Origin: Erythrobasidium yunnanense
Lineage: Eukaryota > Basidiomycota > Cystobasidiomycetes > Erythrobasidiales > Erythrobasidiaceae
Length of the DNA stretch: 64,000 nucleotides
Assembly (NCBI GenBank): GCA_001600175.1
Contig: BCJC01000001.1
Coordinates: 2,961,652-3,025,651, forward strand
Direction: 5' to 3'
Positions 10,769 to 24,856 of the stretch are shown here, one piece after another; the stretch's first letter is position 1; every line of letters starts with the position of its first letter. Under the pieces are notes generated by a model that was not told where the DNA came from, ran no database searches, and saw nothing but the letters and a program-made list of their open reading frames with translations. A program made the translations under genes and the position numbers.

Positions 10769-12008
10769 GATGGGTTGCTTGGCTGAAGATTCAGATGTTT
10801 GCAGATGAAGAGAAGCAAGAAAGCTCAGAGCTGGCGGCGCTTTTGAAGGCTCGAAACAGCCGTTTGGCAGTGACAGGTGCCCGACTCAGCTGTCAGTCCG
10901 ACAGCTGTCACACTGGACGCAGCACTAATGTTGGCCAAGCCTGTTGGGCCGACATCTCAGGACGTGCATGTCGTCTGTTGACAGACGCCTGTCTCGGAGC
11001 GAACCACCGGTAGCTGACGGGATGGATCGGCTGGCCTGCGGACCTTAGCAAGGGAGTCGACACAGAACAGCGGTGGGGCTAAAGCTGGACGAACGGATTC
11101 TAGCGCTGTCAATTGAAAGGAACCGCAATATGCATTGACAAGTATTCCTCAACCCAGAGAGGGATCATCTACTTTAACTACGCTCACATGACTCTATACT
11201 ACATTTCATTATTCTGATTCTCCTTCATGCTTCGGTGTCGCAAGATGTGAGTGTGAGGAATGCTGGCTACCAGCCGAGACTGATGCATTTGTTCCAGCTA
11301 TTCATCCATGCTATAGCGAGTGCCTCACTGGGACCTCGTTACATCCGTTGAAGCGGGATCATGATCCTCTGAAGCGGTACCATCCAACTCCAGCTGAGAA
11401 CATGTTGTAACGCGAGTGATTGCCAGCGTGTCACGGTAAAAGGTGATTGTACTGCTGAATGTGTAAATCGACCACAAGGAAGGAAGCCAACCTGCGAAGG
11501 AGGCGACACTGCCTTGACACAGCGTCCCTGAGAGACTGACGCGAGAAAGGCAGAATGCGACATTGTCCAGGGTGTGATCGATACCTTGCCTTAGATGCGT
11601 TAGGAGATCGCTGCGATACTATAAACTACCTCCATTGCGCTTCTTGATGGTAATCTTTGGCGTCTTGCAGCTTCGGTGTCTTGGACCCCAAATTTATGAA
11701 TTGAGACCTTGCTCACCCACCCACAAGCCAACTCCACGGAACTCAATAATGGCACAATATGCTCGGCAAATATCGCTGCAAAGACTCCATCTTGCGCCAG
11801 GTCTCGGTTGTGGAGTTGTCTACATCGCGTAAGAATGGCGAATACCGAAAATTCAGATTTTGCAAGTGGCCATATGACAGCCAAGCCCTGCGAGCTCGAG
11901 CATGCTTGCGTTTACTTCTTCATTCAGAACATCCTCCTCTCTACCTTTCCTTCTTCTTCCCCAATCTGACTGTCTACCATTGACTGACCTTTCCAATCGA
12001 GCGTCAAG
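10769..12008. other. Long divergent intergenic region
   Basis: At 1240 bp this is the largest gap in the window. It separates the start of the - strand AFPxxG gene from the + strand permease, so it probably carries both promoters. Open frames here are short and overlap one another. The only structure I noticed is the small inverted repeat listed separately. No CACGTG or other clear methionine-regulon element was seen upstream of the permease. Confidence 0.5.
10887..10907. repeat. Short inverted repeat, 8-bp arms
   Basis: CAGCTGTC at 10887-10894 and GACAGCTG at 10900-10907 are perfect reverse complements around a 5-nt spacer. The second arm also lies within a 10-bp palindrome, GACAGCTGTC. It sits about 120-140 bp upstream of the AFPxxG copy 1 start. 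It could be a factor-binding site or chance. Confidence 0.35.
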
Positions 12009-14000
12009 ATGGGTATTTCGCTCTTCAAGAAGAGCTCTGAAGACAGCCCATCTGTCGTTAAGGAGTATGTAATCAGTGGAGATCATGCTGGAGAGGACAA
12101 AGGCAGCGTCAGCGATGGAGGTGAGTATAGCCGTCGCGGTTTTTGGATTGCGAGCTGATCAACCTTTATGACAGCCTCCGGTCATGCTCGAGCACGACTA
12201 GCAAAGCAGCAGATTGGCACAATCTCTGCAATCTTCCTCATCTTCAATCGCATGCTCGGGACGGGAATCTTTGCTACCCCAGGCGCCATCTTCTCCCTGT
12301 CTGGAAGTGTCGGTCTTTCCCTCTTCATCTGGCTTGTTGGCTTGATCATTGCGCTTGCGTATGTTCGGTCAATCCGTTGGTCCAGGCGTATAGGCTCACA
12401 TTCGATCTTAGCGGGACTCTCGTATATCTTGAGTTCGGCACCGGCATACCCAGGAACGGAGGAGAGAAGAACTACCTCGAGTTCGTCTACTCTCGGCCCA
12501 AGTTTGCAGCAACTGGCTTCTACACTGGTTATGCTGTCCTTCTTGGTGCGCGTCCTTGACTTGCCGCCAGGTACCGATTGCTGATCTTCCGAGTACACAG
12601 GCTGGGCCGGGTCCAACTCTGTCGTATTTGGAGAATACATCCTCATTGCTGCAAACAAAGAAGTCACTCGCTGGAATCAGCGTGGCATCGGTCTCGCCTG
12701 TATTACAGCGGCGTTCCTGATCCATGGCACTTCGGTCAAGTGGGGTCTGAGGCTCCAGAACTTTATTGGAGGCATCAAGCTCGCTATCGTACTTATCATC
12801 ATCGTTGCTGGATGGGCTGCGCTCGGTGGAGCACTCAAAATTGAGAAACCCGACAATTTTTCCAATGCTTTCCAAGGAACGACGGCCAGCGGATACGGGA
12901 TAGTCACAGCACTCTACAACGTGATCTGGTCGTTCATTGGCTATTCGTGCGTACCGCTCTCTGGCTTTTCCTGACGAGTTTGACTGACTTTACTCGAATT
13001 TCCAAAGAAACGCCAATTACGCACTTTCCGAGGTCAAAAACCCTGTAAAGACCCTCAAGCTTGCAGCACCACTAGGTAAGACTCTAATACTGCTAGTGTA
13101 GTACTGACTGACCACCCTGGTAGCTGTCATCTCCCTTGGTGTCATCTATATGCTGGTCAACATCGCCTATTTCGCCGCCGTCCCCGCCGACGAAATCCTC
13201 GACTCTGGTCGAGGCATTGCTGCCAACTTCTTCAGAAACGTCTTTGGTGGTACTGCTGAGCGGGCTTTGTCCGCTTTTGTAGCCATCTCGGCTTTCGGAA
13301 ATGTCCTCAGCGTTATTTTCTCGCAAGGCAGAATCGTCCAGGAACTCGGAAGAGAAGGCATTCTTCCCTTCTCCAAGATCTGGGCTAGTAATCGACCTTT
13401 CAATGCTCCCCTCGCTGGTCTCTTCGAACACTGGCTTGTTTCAGTTATCATCATGCTGGCCCCGCCTCCTGGCGATGCTTACAATTTTATCTTGAAGTAA
13501 GCTCAACCCAATCGATAGCCTTAAGTGCTTGTCTGACCCACTTTGACAGCACAATCACCTTCCCTCTATCTGTGATCAATGTCTTTGTTTCTGGAGGGTT
13601 GATTTGGCTTTACTTCCACCGAGAGCAGTATGGCTGGTATCCGCCCTTCAAGGCTACTCTTCCCGTCGCTACCTTCTTCCTCGTTTCCAACATCTACCTA
13701 GTAGCCGCTCCCTTTATCCCTCCTACAGACGGCAACAACGTCTACGAGAGCCTGCCTTACTACCTACATTGCTTGGTCGGCATCGGGATTTTGCTTGCTG
13801 GAGTCGTTTACTGGTTCGTTTGGGCACGCGTCTTGCCGAAAATTGGCAAGTACGATCTCGTTCGCGAGAAATATTACGATGAGATCGATGGATGGGAGAG
13901 ATTCCGCTTCAAGAGGGTACCTCACGGTCAGGAATTGTCACATCTTCAGACTCCCGCATCGTCATCGAGGGACGGGGAGCTTGACGATGTCAAGATCTAA
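12009..14000 (+). CDS. MUP1: High-affinity methionine / amino-acid permease (Mup1 type)
   Basis: Seven exons (12009-12120, 12175-12358, 12412-12545, 12601-12946, 13008-13075, 13124-13496, 13550-14000) join in phase to 555 residues. The first transmembrane region carries FNRMLGTGIFATPG, typical of the APC/LAT superfamily. It is followed by VYLEFGTGIPRNGGEKNYLE, a signature of fungal Mup1-like transporters. About 12 hydrophobic spans are visible. The later helices include NANYALSEVKNPVKTL and FSQGRIVQELGREG. Both ends are hydrophilic and should face the cytosol: the N terminus is Ser/Glu-rich, and the C terminus ends in Ser- and Asp-rich sequence that could serve ubiquitination or arrestin control. 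It imports methionine, and perhaps cysteine, across the plasma membrane. Substrate specificity is inferred from family resemblance. Confidence 0.92.
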
Positions 14001-14290
14001 TCGTCACAACCGCCTGGAAATGCTAGAGAATACAGTAGTAGTAGCAATAGATGGAAGATGGGCAAAGTCAAGAGTTTAGGCAATCAGCGGATAAAGTTGA
14101 GGAAAGCAGCTTCACAGTGGTGATCTTCGATGTTTATGTTACAGTAGTCATACTTTGCGACGTCCTTTGCTTATCTTTCACTTACTTTCCTCGGCGAAAG
14201 ATTACCGCTAAGCTTACTCCATACCTCTTCGGAAATCTGCCGCTGTCACTTTCATGACCTATATGTTTGACACTGTGTCGATGATGTATC

Positions 14291-16550
<2,260 letters not shown>

Positions 16551-16997
16551 TTTATGGAATGTAGGTACCGTAGACTTGTAACACGAGAGGTGGGAAAGCC
16601 AGGAAGAGAGGAAGGGTAGGGAATACATCGCTACGGCTATATGCATCATGTTCTCGTTAGCCTGATAGATCAACCCCATCCAGGCGGAAAACTGGACGGA
16701 GGACTCGGCGGAAGAGAGACGACGACACTGGAGATTAGTGGGACTCCCATTTCCACCTAATCAGTACCTATGATTGGATCGGCATCTCATTCACTTGACG
16801 AGCTAGCATTGAATTGATCTTCCTGGGTCTCCGCACGGCCGGTCCCTGGATGCCGAAGTCGAGGAGGCGGCCAAGTGAAGGCAAGTGTAGAGGATCAAAT
16901 GAGGAGAAAACTGAAGCTAATGCTATCGTACTGTGCAATGTCCTTATGCTAAGCTGATGGAACTCTCAAAACGTCTTATGAATCGATGCTGATTCTT
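16551..16997. other. Intergenic region upstream of the esterase
   Basis: This 447-bp stretch lies between the 3' end of the oxalate decarboxylase and the esterase start, both on the - strand. It should hold the esterase promoter. I saw no repeat or RNA gene. One frame overlaps the esterase 5' end in phase but gives no better start. Confidence 0.5.
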
Positions 16998-18954
16998 CTA
17001 GGCTATTGCTTTCTTGAGCTTTCCGGGCACCACGTACTGCTTCTCAGTCTTCATGTTTGCAATGGTCTCCTTTGAGATCCGAAGCGTGTCCTCCACAACA
17101 TGAGCTGGAGTGAGCGCTGCCCATTGCTGAAGTGAGATGCTTTATAGCAGAGCATCAGTCGAACAATATTTCCATCACTGAAGAGAAGAGCCTCACTCTT
17201 CGACCTTTGGAGCCTTGAAGATTTCGAGGTAGTGGCAGGGCGTCTCGCTGATGCACTCGAGGTAGTGACCGAACTGCAAAGCCAGTCAGCCTTAGACGCT
17301 CAGGTTGTCCGAAGGAGGCAACTCACGTCTTTAGGAATATATCCTACATCGCCAGCTTGGAAGTTGAACGTTCTGGTGTTCTCACCAGAAGCGAACAGGC
17401 CGGCACGGAAGTTGCCTATAGCGGTGTAAGAAGTCTACCGGGGAGACCAGCAGAAAGGCAAGTACATACCCGAAAGGAAATAATCCCACTCGTCGGAATT
17501 TGGGTGCCAATGAAGCTCACGCATGCCGCCAGGTTGGATAGTAATTTCAGCAGCGGCGATGGTCTTGGAGATATTGAAGTTTGACGTGTCGGCAATTTTG
17601 ATGGTGCCTCCCGCGACCTGCATTGGCTCGACCTTTGAAAAGGCGTAGCTGTAAGTCTGAGGAGTACGTCCGCCTGGACCAAGCTTGAAATCTTGCTGCG
17701 AGATGGGTCCAGGTTTCTCGGCTTCGACTGAACAGGATGTATTTATTAGCAAATACCTAGTACAAGCGTACTCCTTGACTTACAGATGTACAGCTGTTCT
17801 GCAGGTATGTGACTGAAGGTGGTCATGTCATCTTCATCGCTAAAAGCATGGTGAGAATGAGCTTCGAAGGATGAGGCAGAGAGTGGATTCGACTGACTAG
17901 CCAAAGTTCTTATTTAGGACCTCTTTGGGTACATGCGCTGTCCATTGCGTGATGAGGAACGTGTCATCTTCCGAGAATGTGCCGTCTGTACAGAACCAAT
18001 GCATGAGCTCCGGTGACAGGCCTATAAGGACCGACTTACCGTCAAAGACCAGCAAGAACTCGCATCCAACATCGGGGTCGGTTGCTTGGATGCTATGTGG
18101 CTGTTTAATACGTCAGTAAAGGGTCTGTGAAGACCAATCGATCTGAGACTGACTATACCGGCAGGCTGGTAAATCAATGCATTAGGCTCGGAAAGTCGCA
18201 GTTGGACTGATGCCTCGACTCACGAAGTACCATAGATCGCCGACATTGATGTCGGCTGCGTAATTCTGGCCACTTCCGGCCGTATTGACAACGGCAATAC
18301 TGGCAGAGCCCCTTCGTCGATGTGGTCAGTGCTGTGAACATTGGTTCGAATAGTCCGTTCGCTTACTTGAGCATGTATGCCCATTCAGAGGCGGTATGCC
18401 AATGCAGTTCGCGATATGCGCCAGGTTTCAATCGCATATCAACGCCAGCTATTTGTTCTGCTACCGGTAGCACATTCACATTCTGCTCCCTTGCATAGCC
18501 ACCTTTCTCGAGACGATTGTGTGACAGAGAGAACGGCCACTGAGAGCCATCAAGATCGGTGTGAGCGCAGGACAGATATTCGAGAAGACGGTGATTGCAC
18601 CTTCGCATTCTTTACAGTTCCGACATCAGTGGAAGGAGGAGCCAGGAGGTCAGGGTTCTGCTGATCGATCTCGACGTTCGATGAGCCAGCTATCACATAG
18701 CCACCATCCTCGCCTCGAATAGGCTCAGGTGTAACGCCCTTCTGAGCAAATTTGGCAAGGTAGCTGTAAAGCAATACGAATTGTGAGTTTCTGGACCTCA
18801 GAATGCTATGCAGGCTTGCACACCTTGGGTTTGTGCTGTTGGAAGCAGCTGGGCCTTGATTGCTTGTTCTACCATAGGCCGGAGGGAGAGGTGATGCTCC
18901 AGCACGCAGCCACAGAGAGCTTGTAAGAGCCAAAGCAGCCAAGTCGAAAAGCAT
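16998..18954 (-). CDS. Secreted bicupin oxalate decarboxylase
   Basis: The protein begins at 18954 with a signal peptide ([20 protein letters not shown]) and contains two cupin domains. Cupin 1 has the metal site [18 protein letters not shown]; cupin 2 has [21 protein letters not shown], here cut by an intron. Each gives the HxH...E pattern that binds manganese. Other family segments are [36 protein letters not shown], and the C-terminal [15 protein letters not shown] ending KKAIA. About seven short introns are present. The enzyme converts oxalate to formate and CO2 outside the cell. Fungi use it to detoxify oxalate or control pH, and pathogens and wood-associated fungi often keep it. Substrate choice versus oxalate oxidase is inferred from the bicupin layout and its close likeness to fungal decarboxylases. 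Confidence 0.92.
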
Positions 18955-19686
18955 GACGAAGGTTTATCAAGCGAGTGAAGCGGCGGAAAGATCCAAGGTC
19001 CAAGCTCCAGATGCAAGCTTCACCCGACGAAGAGGAGGTGAGGAAGTAAGGTGGAAAAGATCGTAGTTTCAGCAAGACCGCCATGTCATAATATACCTCT
19101 GAAAAACAACGCCTTTAGTCGCAGGCCAAATCCGCGCTTGGGGCAAACACAAATAGCAGCTGCTTCCAAGTCATACGACACGGGCAGCCAGTAATTGTCC
19201 TGCATTGAATGGCTCCGTCCCCTATAGTACAGCCTCGGCTTTCGTGCCAGCGCTGGATTCTTCAGGATAGAGGCACTTTCTATTCCAAGTTGTCTCCATA
19301 CTGTACTGTGCACCGTGCAGCACGAGAATTGCAGACGCGGATCTTGGGAAAGGAAATGAAGACTCTGCGCAAACGTCTCTCGGTGAAGGCTCAGCGGAAC
19401 AAAGTCGTATGTGCTGGTCTGAGGAAGAAACAAGACACGATGCGATTACAAGAAGGGTCCAACGACGGACTGATAACACACATCAAGCATTGCTGGGGCA
19501 TCATGGAAGGCATCACAAGAACGAGAAAAATGCAGTGTTGCCGCAGAATCAGATGATATCGAAAGAAGGGTAAACTATGCGACAATAGAGGAACAGGGAT
19601 TATGAGGCAAAATGTTGTTGAGAAGGTGAATAGTGTTGCTGTGGAGCGATGGAGGGGAATTGAAATCCCAGAGGTGCGACAGTAGC
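18955..19686. other. Intergenic region with no recognisable gene
   Basis: This 732-bp gap lies between the oxalate decarboxylase start and the 3' end of the zinc-finger gene, both on the - strand. Two 115-codon open frames overlap on opposite strands (about 19086-19556), but neither looks like a protein family or has a good start. I treat the region as promoter and 3' UTR. Confidence 0.45.
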
Positions 19687-20438
19687 CTATTGAGAGGGAG
19701 ATTCCGATTGTGTCGGCAACGGGTGGTCCTTGGCCAAATGACGGTCTAGAGCCTGAATGTACAATATAATTAGTCTTGTGAGCGGATGAATTAGATACAG
19801 ACCTACGTCTCTGCGTGCGTAAGACTTTCCCGGGCACAGCTCGCAAACATGCCTAGGCCGATCTGAAGGTCAGCACATCGCTTCAGCGTCGCTCCATACA
19901 TATCTTGAACACGAGACATACCTGCATGCGATTTGCGATGCCTAGCGACACTACTCGAATCTGAAAAGTCTCGAGAACACCCATTGATTCCGCAGATGAA
20001 GGGCTTGTCGCCAGTATGTATCCTCTCGTGATTAGATAGAGCACTCGACTGGATGAATCCCTTGTGACAGTAATTGCACTTGTAAGGTCTGCAATTGTGT
20101 TTGAACAAGAGCAACTTCTTCAGTTCCCATAACGCAAGCCTAGCCTCCTGACAAGCATACCTTTCTCCAGTATGAGTGTGCTCGTGTCTCTCGCGGTCCG
20201 ACCGTCTCTTGAACAACTTCGAGCAATGCTTGCATGCATAGTTGGAAGGGCGATCTACCCGCTTGGAAGACGGCGTAGAAGCCTCGACGAGGTCTTCACC
20301 ACTCAAGTAGTCATCATATTCAACCTCGATATCATCTCTGGACCTCTTCTTGCTGGTCTCGGGCGTTGCGCCGACCGCCAGCAGCAACGCTTGAAGTCTC
20401 TCTCCCGTCAGCGGCTTGAGGGGCGATGTAGGGTCCAT
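19687..20438 (-). CDS. C2H2 zinc-finger protein with four fingers
   Basis: Four exons give about 185-195 residues starting at the ATG at 20438. After an acidic leader with a basic KKRSRDD patch, the fingers are: YACKHCSKLFKRRSDRERHE; PYKCNYCHKGFIQSSALSNH; PFICGINGCSRDFSDSSSVA followed by RHRKSH; and, after an intron, HVCELCPGKSYARRDALDRH followed by LAKDH. TGER and TGDK linkers join the first three, as in DNA-binding arrays. The last finger is recovered only after splicing two introns, and the coding part ends QSESPSQ with the stop at 19687-19689. It is likely a sequence-specific transcription factor. It is divergent from the short-chain dehydrogenase, with about 800 bp between the starts. 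Confidence 0.87.
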
Positions 20439-21234
20439 GTCATCCTCGTATGTGAAACGCGGCTAGTGCTCTGGACGTTCGTAACAATTCGCAAATCAAA
20501 GGGACGAGTCGAGCTAAAGTCGAATCTCGGGATGGCCTGGATATCATCGAGTACGCCAACCGGCTAAGCAGGATCTCATCGTACGGTCGAGACAAGCTGA
20601 ACCTTCATTAAAATGCACTGCCGGTCTTGCGACGTCGACATCCCTTATAGATACTCAGCTGCTTCATGTTAGCTTGTTCACGGGAAGTCTGAAACAGCAA
20701 TGCCCGCTACTTCGGCAGCATAACATCACTCTCGAATTCAAGTAGCCCCTTGCTCAAAATACTACTCTGGAAGCGGCGGCTTGAGTCATGGCTGTACCAT
20801 CGGATCCGAATTCAATCTTCCTAGACAGCCAGTACCAACACTCTGCAAGACGGCTGTGAATCTTGTACTGCCTATTCGGCAACTTGGTCTGCACAGTTTG
20901 GCTGACCGAAGCTTTATCGTCTTCCAGTCAGCATCGACACCCAGACTCCGTTTCCCTGGTACTCCTACCATGCCCTTGGCAATCGCCCATATTTGGCCTT
21001 TCCCTTCTCGTTAGCACAGCGCTGTATCCACCTGCATGCTAGTCACTTTGACGTCTGACAAAGCCTTCCCGGACTTCGGCTCGGCTTTAGAGGAAGCTGA
21101 CATAGACGCCAAGGCAGCAGGCAACTATAAGTTGAAGCAACGCGCAGGACCTCTTTCCTTATCTTCATCCGAGTCCCCTTACTCTGACTTTGACATCAAC
21201 CCGCCCACAGCTCAACTGAACCACGGTTACCAAC
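20439..21234. other. Divergent promoter region
   Basis: This 796-bp region lies between the starts of the C2H2 gene (-) and the dehydrogenase gene (+). Short open frames on both strands do not resemble proteins. A few CCCCT cores, which match the stress-response element core, are visible, but such a short motif is expected by chance. Confidence 0.45.
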
Positions 21235-22192
21235 ATGCCTTCAGTATATTTTAGTAGGCGCAGAGGGCAGTGTCTGATTGAGACTATTCGAAGCTAAGTG
21301 TCGACACTGCAGTCTCTGGAGGGGGCCGCGGCCTCGGTCTAGGTCTCGTTCAAGCATTAGCAGCTACCTCCGATGCCATTGTATTCGCGGGTAGGTTAGC
21401 TGTACAATACGGGTGATTCCAGTACTGAAGATGCCATATGAACTGCAGGTGCTAGAGATCCAGCCGGCAAAGATCTCGCAGAGCTCGCTTCCGCTTACCC
21501 GGACAAGGTGTTCCCAGTTGCCCTTCATTCTGGAGACGTGGCGTCTGCTGAAGCTGCAGCCAAATACATCGAGCAAACGGCTGGCAAGCTTGACGTAGTG
21601 ATAGCCAACGCTGGTAAGCTTTTTATGGTGTTTTGCTATGCCCTTCTGACTATCGTTCAGGCATCGGCAAAGTCGCTGCAACGTCAGACATCATCGCCGA
21701 AGATCTCATGGAGGCGTTCAAGGTCAATACTCTCGGTCCCTTAGTCCTCTTCCAGCAGACTCAGCATCTCCTAAGGAAGGGGTCTGCTGTTGGCAAATTT
21801 GCGACCGTTTCTTCTGCGCAAGGATCCATCGCCAACATGTTGCCTGGTCCAACCGGCGCATACGGAGTCACAAAGGCCGCCGTGAACTACATGACTGTCA
21901 AGCTTCAAGCGGAAAACCAGGATTTGATCATCTTTCCCATCTGGTAAGTTTCTTCTGCTGTTTGTCGGACCTCTATAGATTGAGCTGAGACTATAACAGT
22001 CCGGGGTTCACAGCCACTCCTACGGCTCTGGCGATTGCAAAAGATTCTGGTGCACCAGACGAATTCCTTGGTCTGGCGGCACCTGTCGATGTCACTGTTG
22101 CCCGAGTCCTTAAGCACGTTCAAGACACGGTCAAATTGGACAATCCAACGACATTCTGGTGCGGCTTCGGTCCACAGCAGATTGCCTTCTAG
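21235..22192 (+). CDS. Short-chain dehydrogenase/reductase
   Basis: Five exons (21235-21253, 21313-21390, 21449-21613, 21661-21943, 22000-22192) join in phase to 245 residues. The first coding exon is only 19 nt. The joined N terminus reads MPSVYFISGGGRGLGLGLVQ, a classical Rossmann TGxxxGxG-type cofactor loop. NAG is present (VVIANAGIGK, across a junction), followed by VSSAQGS and the catalytic AYGVTKAAVNYM (YxxxK). CPGFTATPTA follows the active site. The protein is closest in style to the C-factor/norsolorinic-acid-ketoreductase-like group of small SDRs that reduce ketones or aldehydes with NADPH. The substrate is unknown. No polyketide or terpene genes lie beside it, so there is no sign of a secondary-metabolite cluster. 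Confidence 0.9.
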
Positions 22193-22834
22193 CGTAGGCG
22201 GACAGACGTTTTCTTCTATATTGCCTAGTTTCAGATTAGTAGGCTGTACTGCTGAGCTGCGCTCTGCGTCAATTTACGCCCGAACTTCTCCTGCCTTTAT
22301 CCACGTACCGAAAGCCTGACCTTCGCGAGAGTCCTTCACGTAGCCGAGAGAGCGTACATGAGCCGTGGCCGCTTTGACTGGTAAAAGATATCGGAAACAT
22401 GCGCTTGCCCATCTGTTGAGAGGAGCTTAGTATGGCCAGAGCTTAGCGTTACGCCGACAAGGCTGGCTGGATACGAGCTCGATGTATTCGCAGTGACTTG
22501 CCGGGGTCATTAGAGGGACGAAACAGCGTTTATAGATGGCGCATTACGATGGCGGCGAAATGAGGTGTTTGAATGTCAGGATTACCCCTATGAATAATAC
22601 TTGTGATTTTGCATATGGCATGAGTTGAGCAGCAGCCACCGCGAAGCATCGGCGTAGCTTACGATGCCGGTGAGCCGGATGGCATAGGTAGGTCTCAACA
22701 ACCACTGCAGAGACGCTGCTTGTGAGCATTGCAAGGCTGGTAAGAAGTCGCTGTATCGTCGTAAGGGACGCCTTGATGCTACTCAAGCGTGGCTTCGGTG
22801 CAATCCACATAGGCTTCCAACAACACCCGCGGGT
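22193..22834. other. Convergent intergenic region
   Basis: This 642-bp gap lies between two convergent genes. It carries their 3' ends and nothing else that I could recognise; a short - strand open frame at 22544-22810 has no family features. Confidence 0.5.
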
Positions 22835-24493
22835 CTAAAAGATCAAATTCGCCGCAACGTCGCTTGCCAAAGCAGAATTAGCATATCAATCGAGTCTGTG
22901 ACAAACAAGACTTACACATTCCCTCCAGCTGCGTCTAACAGCCTCACAGCTTCATCTCTGCCTACGCCCATGCTCGTCAAAGCGCTGATCTTCTCTTCAG
23001 GATAGCTGCTCGAATTCGCTGCACTTGCATTGAGGGTATTTCCTGAACCAGGGAATCGTTGAGCTGCTTGACCGCTCTGCGAGCTTCCTCCCTGCCCTAT
23101 AACTTGTGCAGATGCTGAAGCAGCCGCACCCATCGCAGCCCCTTGATTTGCTTGACTTGCGGGTAATTTGACGTTTCCGTTCTCATCGACTTCCAGCTCT
23201 TCGTCCAGTGCATTTCTCGGCAGCTCGTGTTCAGCCAAGAAGCGAACTTCTCGACCTTGTATTCTGAGCACGTTCTTCTCCAGATCGATGCATGCTTGGT
23301 AGCGTTTCAACATGTCTAGTCCGAAAAGCAGATCGACGCCTTTGCCCTGATGAGCAACAGACATCAGTTGGCGTCATGTCTCTTATTGATCACCTTACCT
23401 CCATAATGGTGAATGCACACGGCAGATAGAGATCGCTTCCCACTTTGATCTGGGCACTGTGTATTCTGCCTAGGATACGCGCAGTTCCGACACCTCTTGC
23501 TATGCCAGAGAAGCGAGTATCCAGTAAGCGCATGATACTGTACAGACATATGTCAGCTTAGTTGAGAAAGCGTTGCAGACCGAGTCCACCTACTTGCAAG
23601 CTTCTGCACACTCTGGACTGACTGTGAAGGGAATAGAAAATTCAGTACTCGTAATCAATATTGCCAGATCCGCAGCAGGACGTACTGATAGTAGCTTGCG
23701 CTCCCGAATCAACGAAAGCCTTGACTTTATGACCGTTGACCTCCACGTCCACGTATAGCATAGTGACTCTTCCAAAGCTTTCCGGGCTGAACTCCATTGC
23801 ATGTTCCATATTTTCGAGCACCCTTTCCTGTCTGATCGCCTCTTCGATCTTCCTCTGCGCGTCGATATCGAATGGGTCCGCCATGACGAGCTGCTCCATC
23901 TGTCTCTTCTCCTCCTGCATTCTCCTGTATCTGTCTCCTCTTGCATTGTATAGCTCTCGAAACTTGGCTGGGTTGTTCATCGCTGCTTCCGCGATCTCAG
24001 GTTCGGCTTCGCGCAATTGCTGCATGAGATCTGCATTGGCCAGTAGCTGACCACGAGCAATCTCTGCTGGCGAGTTGACATCTCCTGCTGATGACGATTG
24101 TTGCTGGGAAATAGAAGAAGAGGATGGGCCTCGTGACGTGGACGGAGCTTGCGCGTCCCTCAGCATAAGCATATCATCGTCCTTGATACCGTAACATTGT
24201 AAGATAGCCTTAGGGTTGTTCAGATGCTTTGCTCCTAAAAAGATCGCTTGCTGTGATGTCGGGATGCCGGACTGTCGTTCGTTGCTTTCTCTCAGCCTTT
24301 CGACATTACTACACCCGGTATGAGTGCGTAGCCTACTTCTGCTTCGAGCAAGGCCATCATATCGCCCAGTTCCTGCCCCTCAAACGTCAGTTTCGACATC
24401 CAAGGTCACGCGTAGCAAGTATGAGGTCTGCACCATTTCTGGATCGACATCGACGCTATACGCCTGGTCATCCGTTGCAAATGTCAATCTCAT
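22835..24493 (-). CDS. DDI1: DDI1: ubiquitin-receptor aspartyl protease
   Basis: The full three-domain layout is present. The N-terminal ubiquitin-like domain begins [20 protein letters not shown] at 24493 and continues through [14 protein letters not shown] and [20 protein letters not shown] after two introns. A linker and a helical region follow ([20 protein letters not shown]). Next is the retroviral-type aspartyl protease fold, with active site [11 protein letters not shown] and flap-region segments [19 protein letters not shown] and [15 protein letters not shown]. The C-terminal UBA domain ([20 protein letters not shown]) continues through a last small exon to [12 protein letters not shown]. 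Ddi1 shuttles ubiquitinated cargo to the proteasome and cleaves heavily ubiquitinated substrates. This is a normal host gene; the protease fold does not mark a mobile element. The last exon and the UBL junctions were set by phase. Confidence 0.94.
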
Positions 24494-24856
24494 CTTGTGT
24501 TGGTCGGCTCTGAGGTTGAAGCGGTTGGAGCGGTCTCGAAGGGTTTCATTCAAGCCGACTCAATACGGATGCAACATTTCTAACCTATTTGCTGCTGTCT
24601 CTCCCTCCCTCTCCCTCTCGCCTTACATAGCTTCACTATCATGGCTGGCTCGATGCCATCTGACGCGACCAGGGCGACCAACGTTATCGAGCTGGCTGCC
24701 TCAGCCGCTGTGTAGCAGCAAGGTTAGGGCTTAAAGAACTTCGCGAGCCGAAGCTCGCTCTGCAATGATCCGCTTCCTTCTTTACCTTCCTAATGCCTCC
24801 TGGAGTGGTTCTGCTACACTATTGTCCAAATACACGCACAATGGTACTCGTATGCT
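24494..24856. other. Intergenic region with pyrimidine tract
   Basis: This 363-bp region upstream of DDI1 lies between it and the 3' end of the SGNH gene. A CT-rich run occurs around 24595-24625 on the + strand, so it is purine-rich in the DDI1 direction. Nothing else was recognised. Confidence 0.45.

Noticed and set aside
18300-18360. GGTTCGAAT-like stretch as a tRNA B box
   Set aside because: It lies inside an intron and exon edge of the oxalate decarboxylase, and no acceptor stem, A box or cloverleaf could be drawn around it. Similar GGTTCG strings near 33090 and 34780 also failed.
19086-19556. Overlapping 115-codon frames on both strands
   Set aside because: They overlap on opposite strands, lack recognisable motifs and lie in a region expected to be a promoter and 3' UTR.
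21235-22192. Short-chain dehydrogenase as part of a secondary-metabolite cluster
   Set aside because: Neighbours are a zinc-finger factor and DDI1; no polyketide, peptide or terpene synthase gene is present in the window.
22835-24493. Retroviral-type aspartyl protease fold (DSGA) as a sign of a retroelement
   Set aside because: The protease lies between ubiquitin-like and UBA domains, the normal layout of the host gene DDI1. No other element parts or terminal repeats are nearby.
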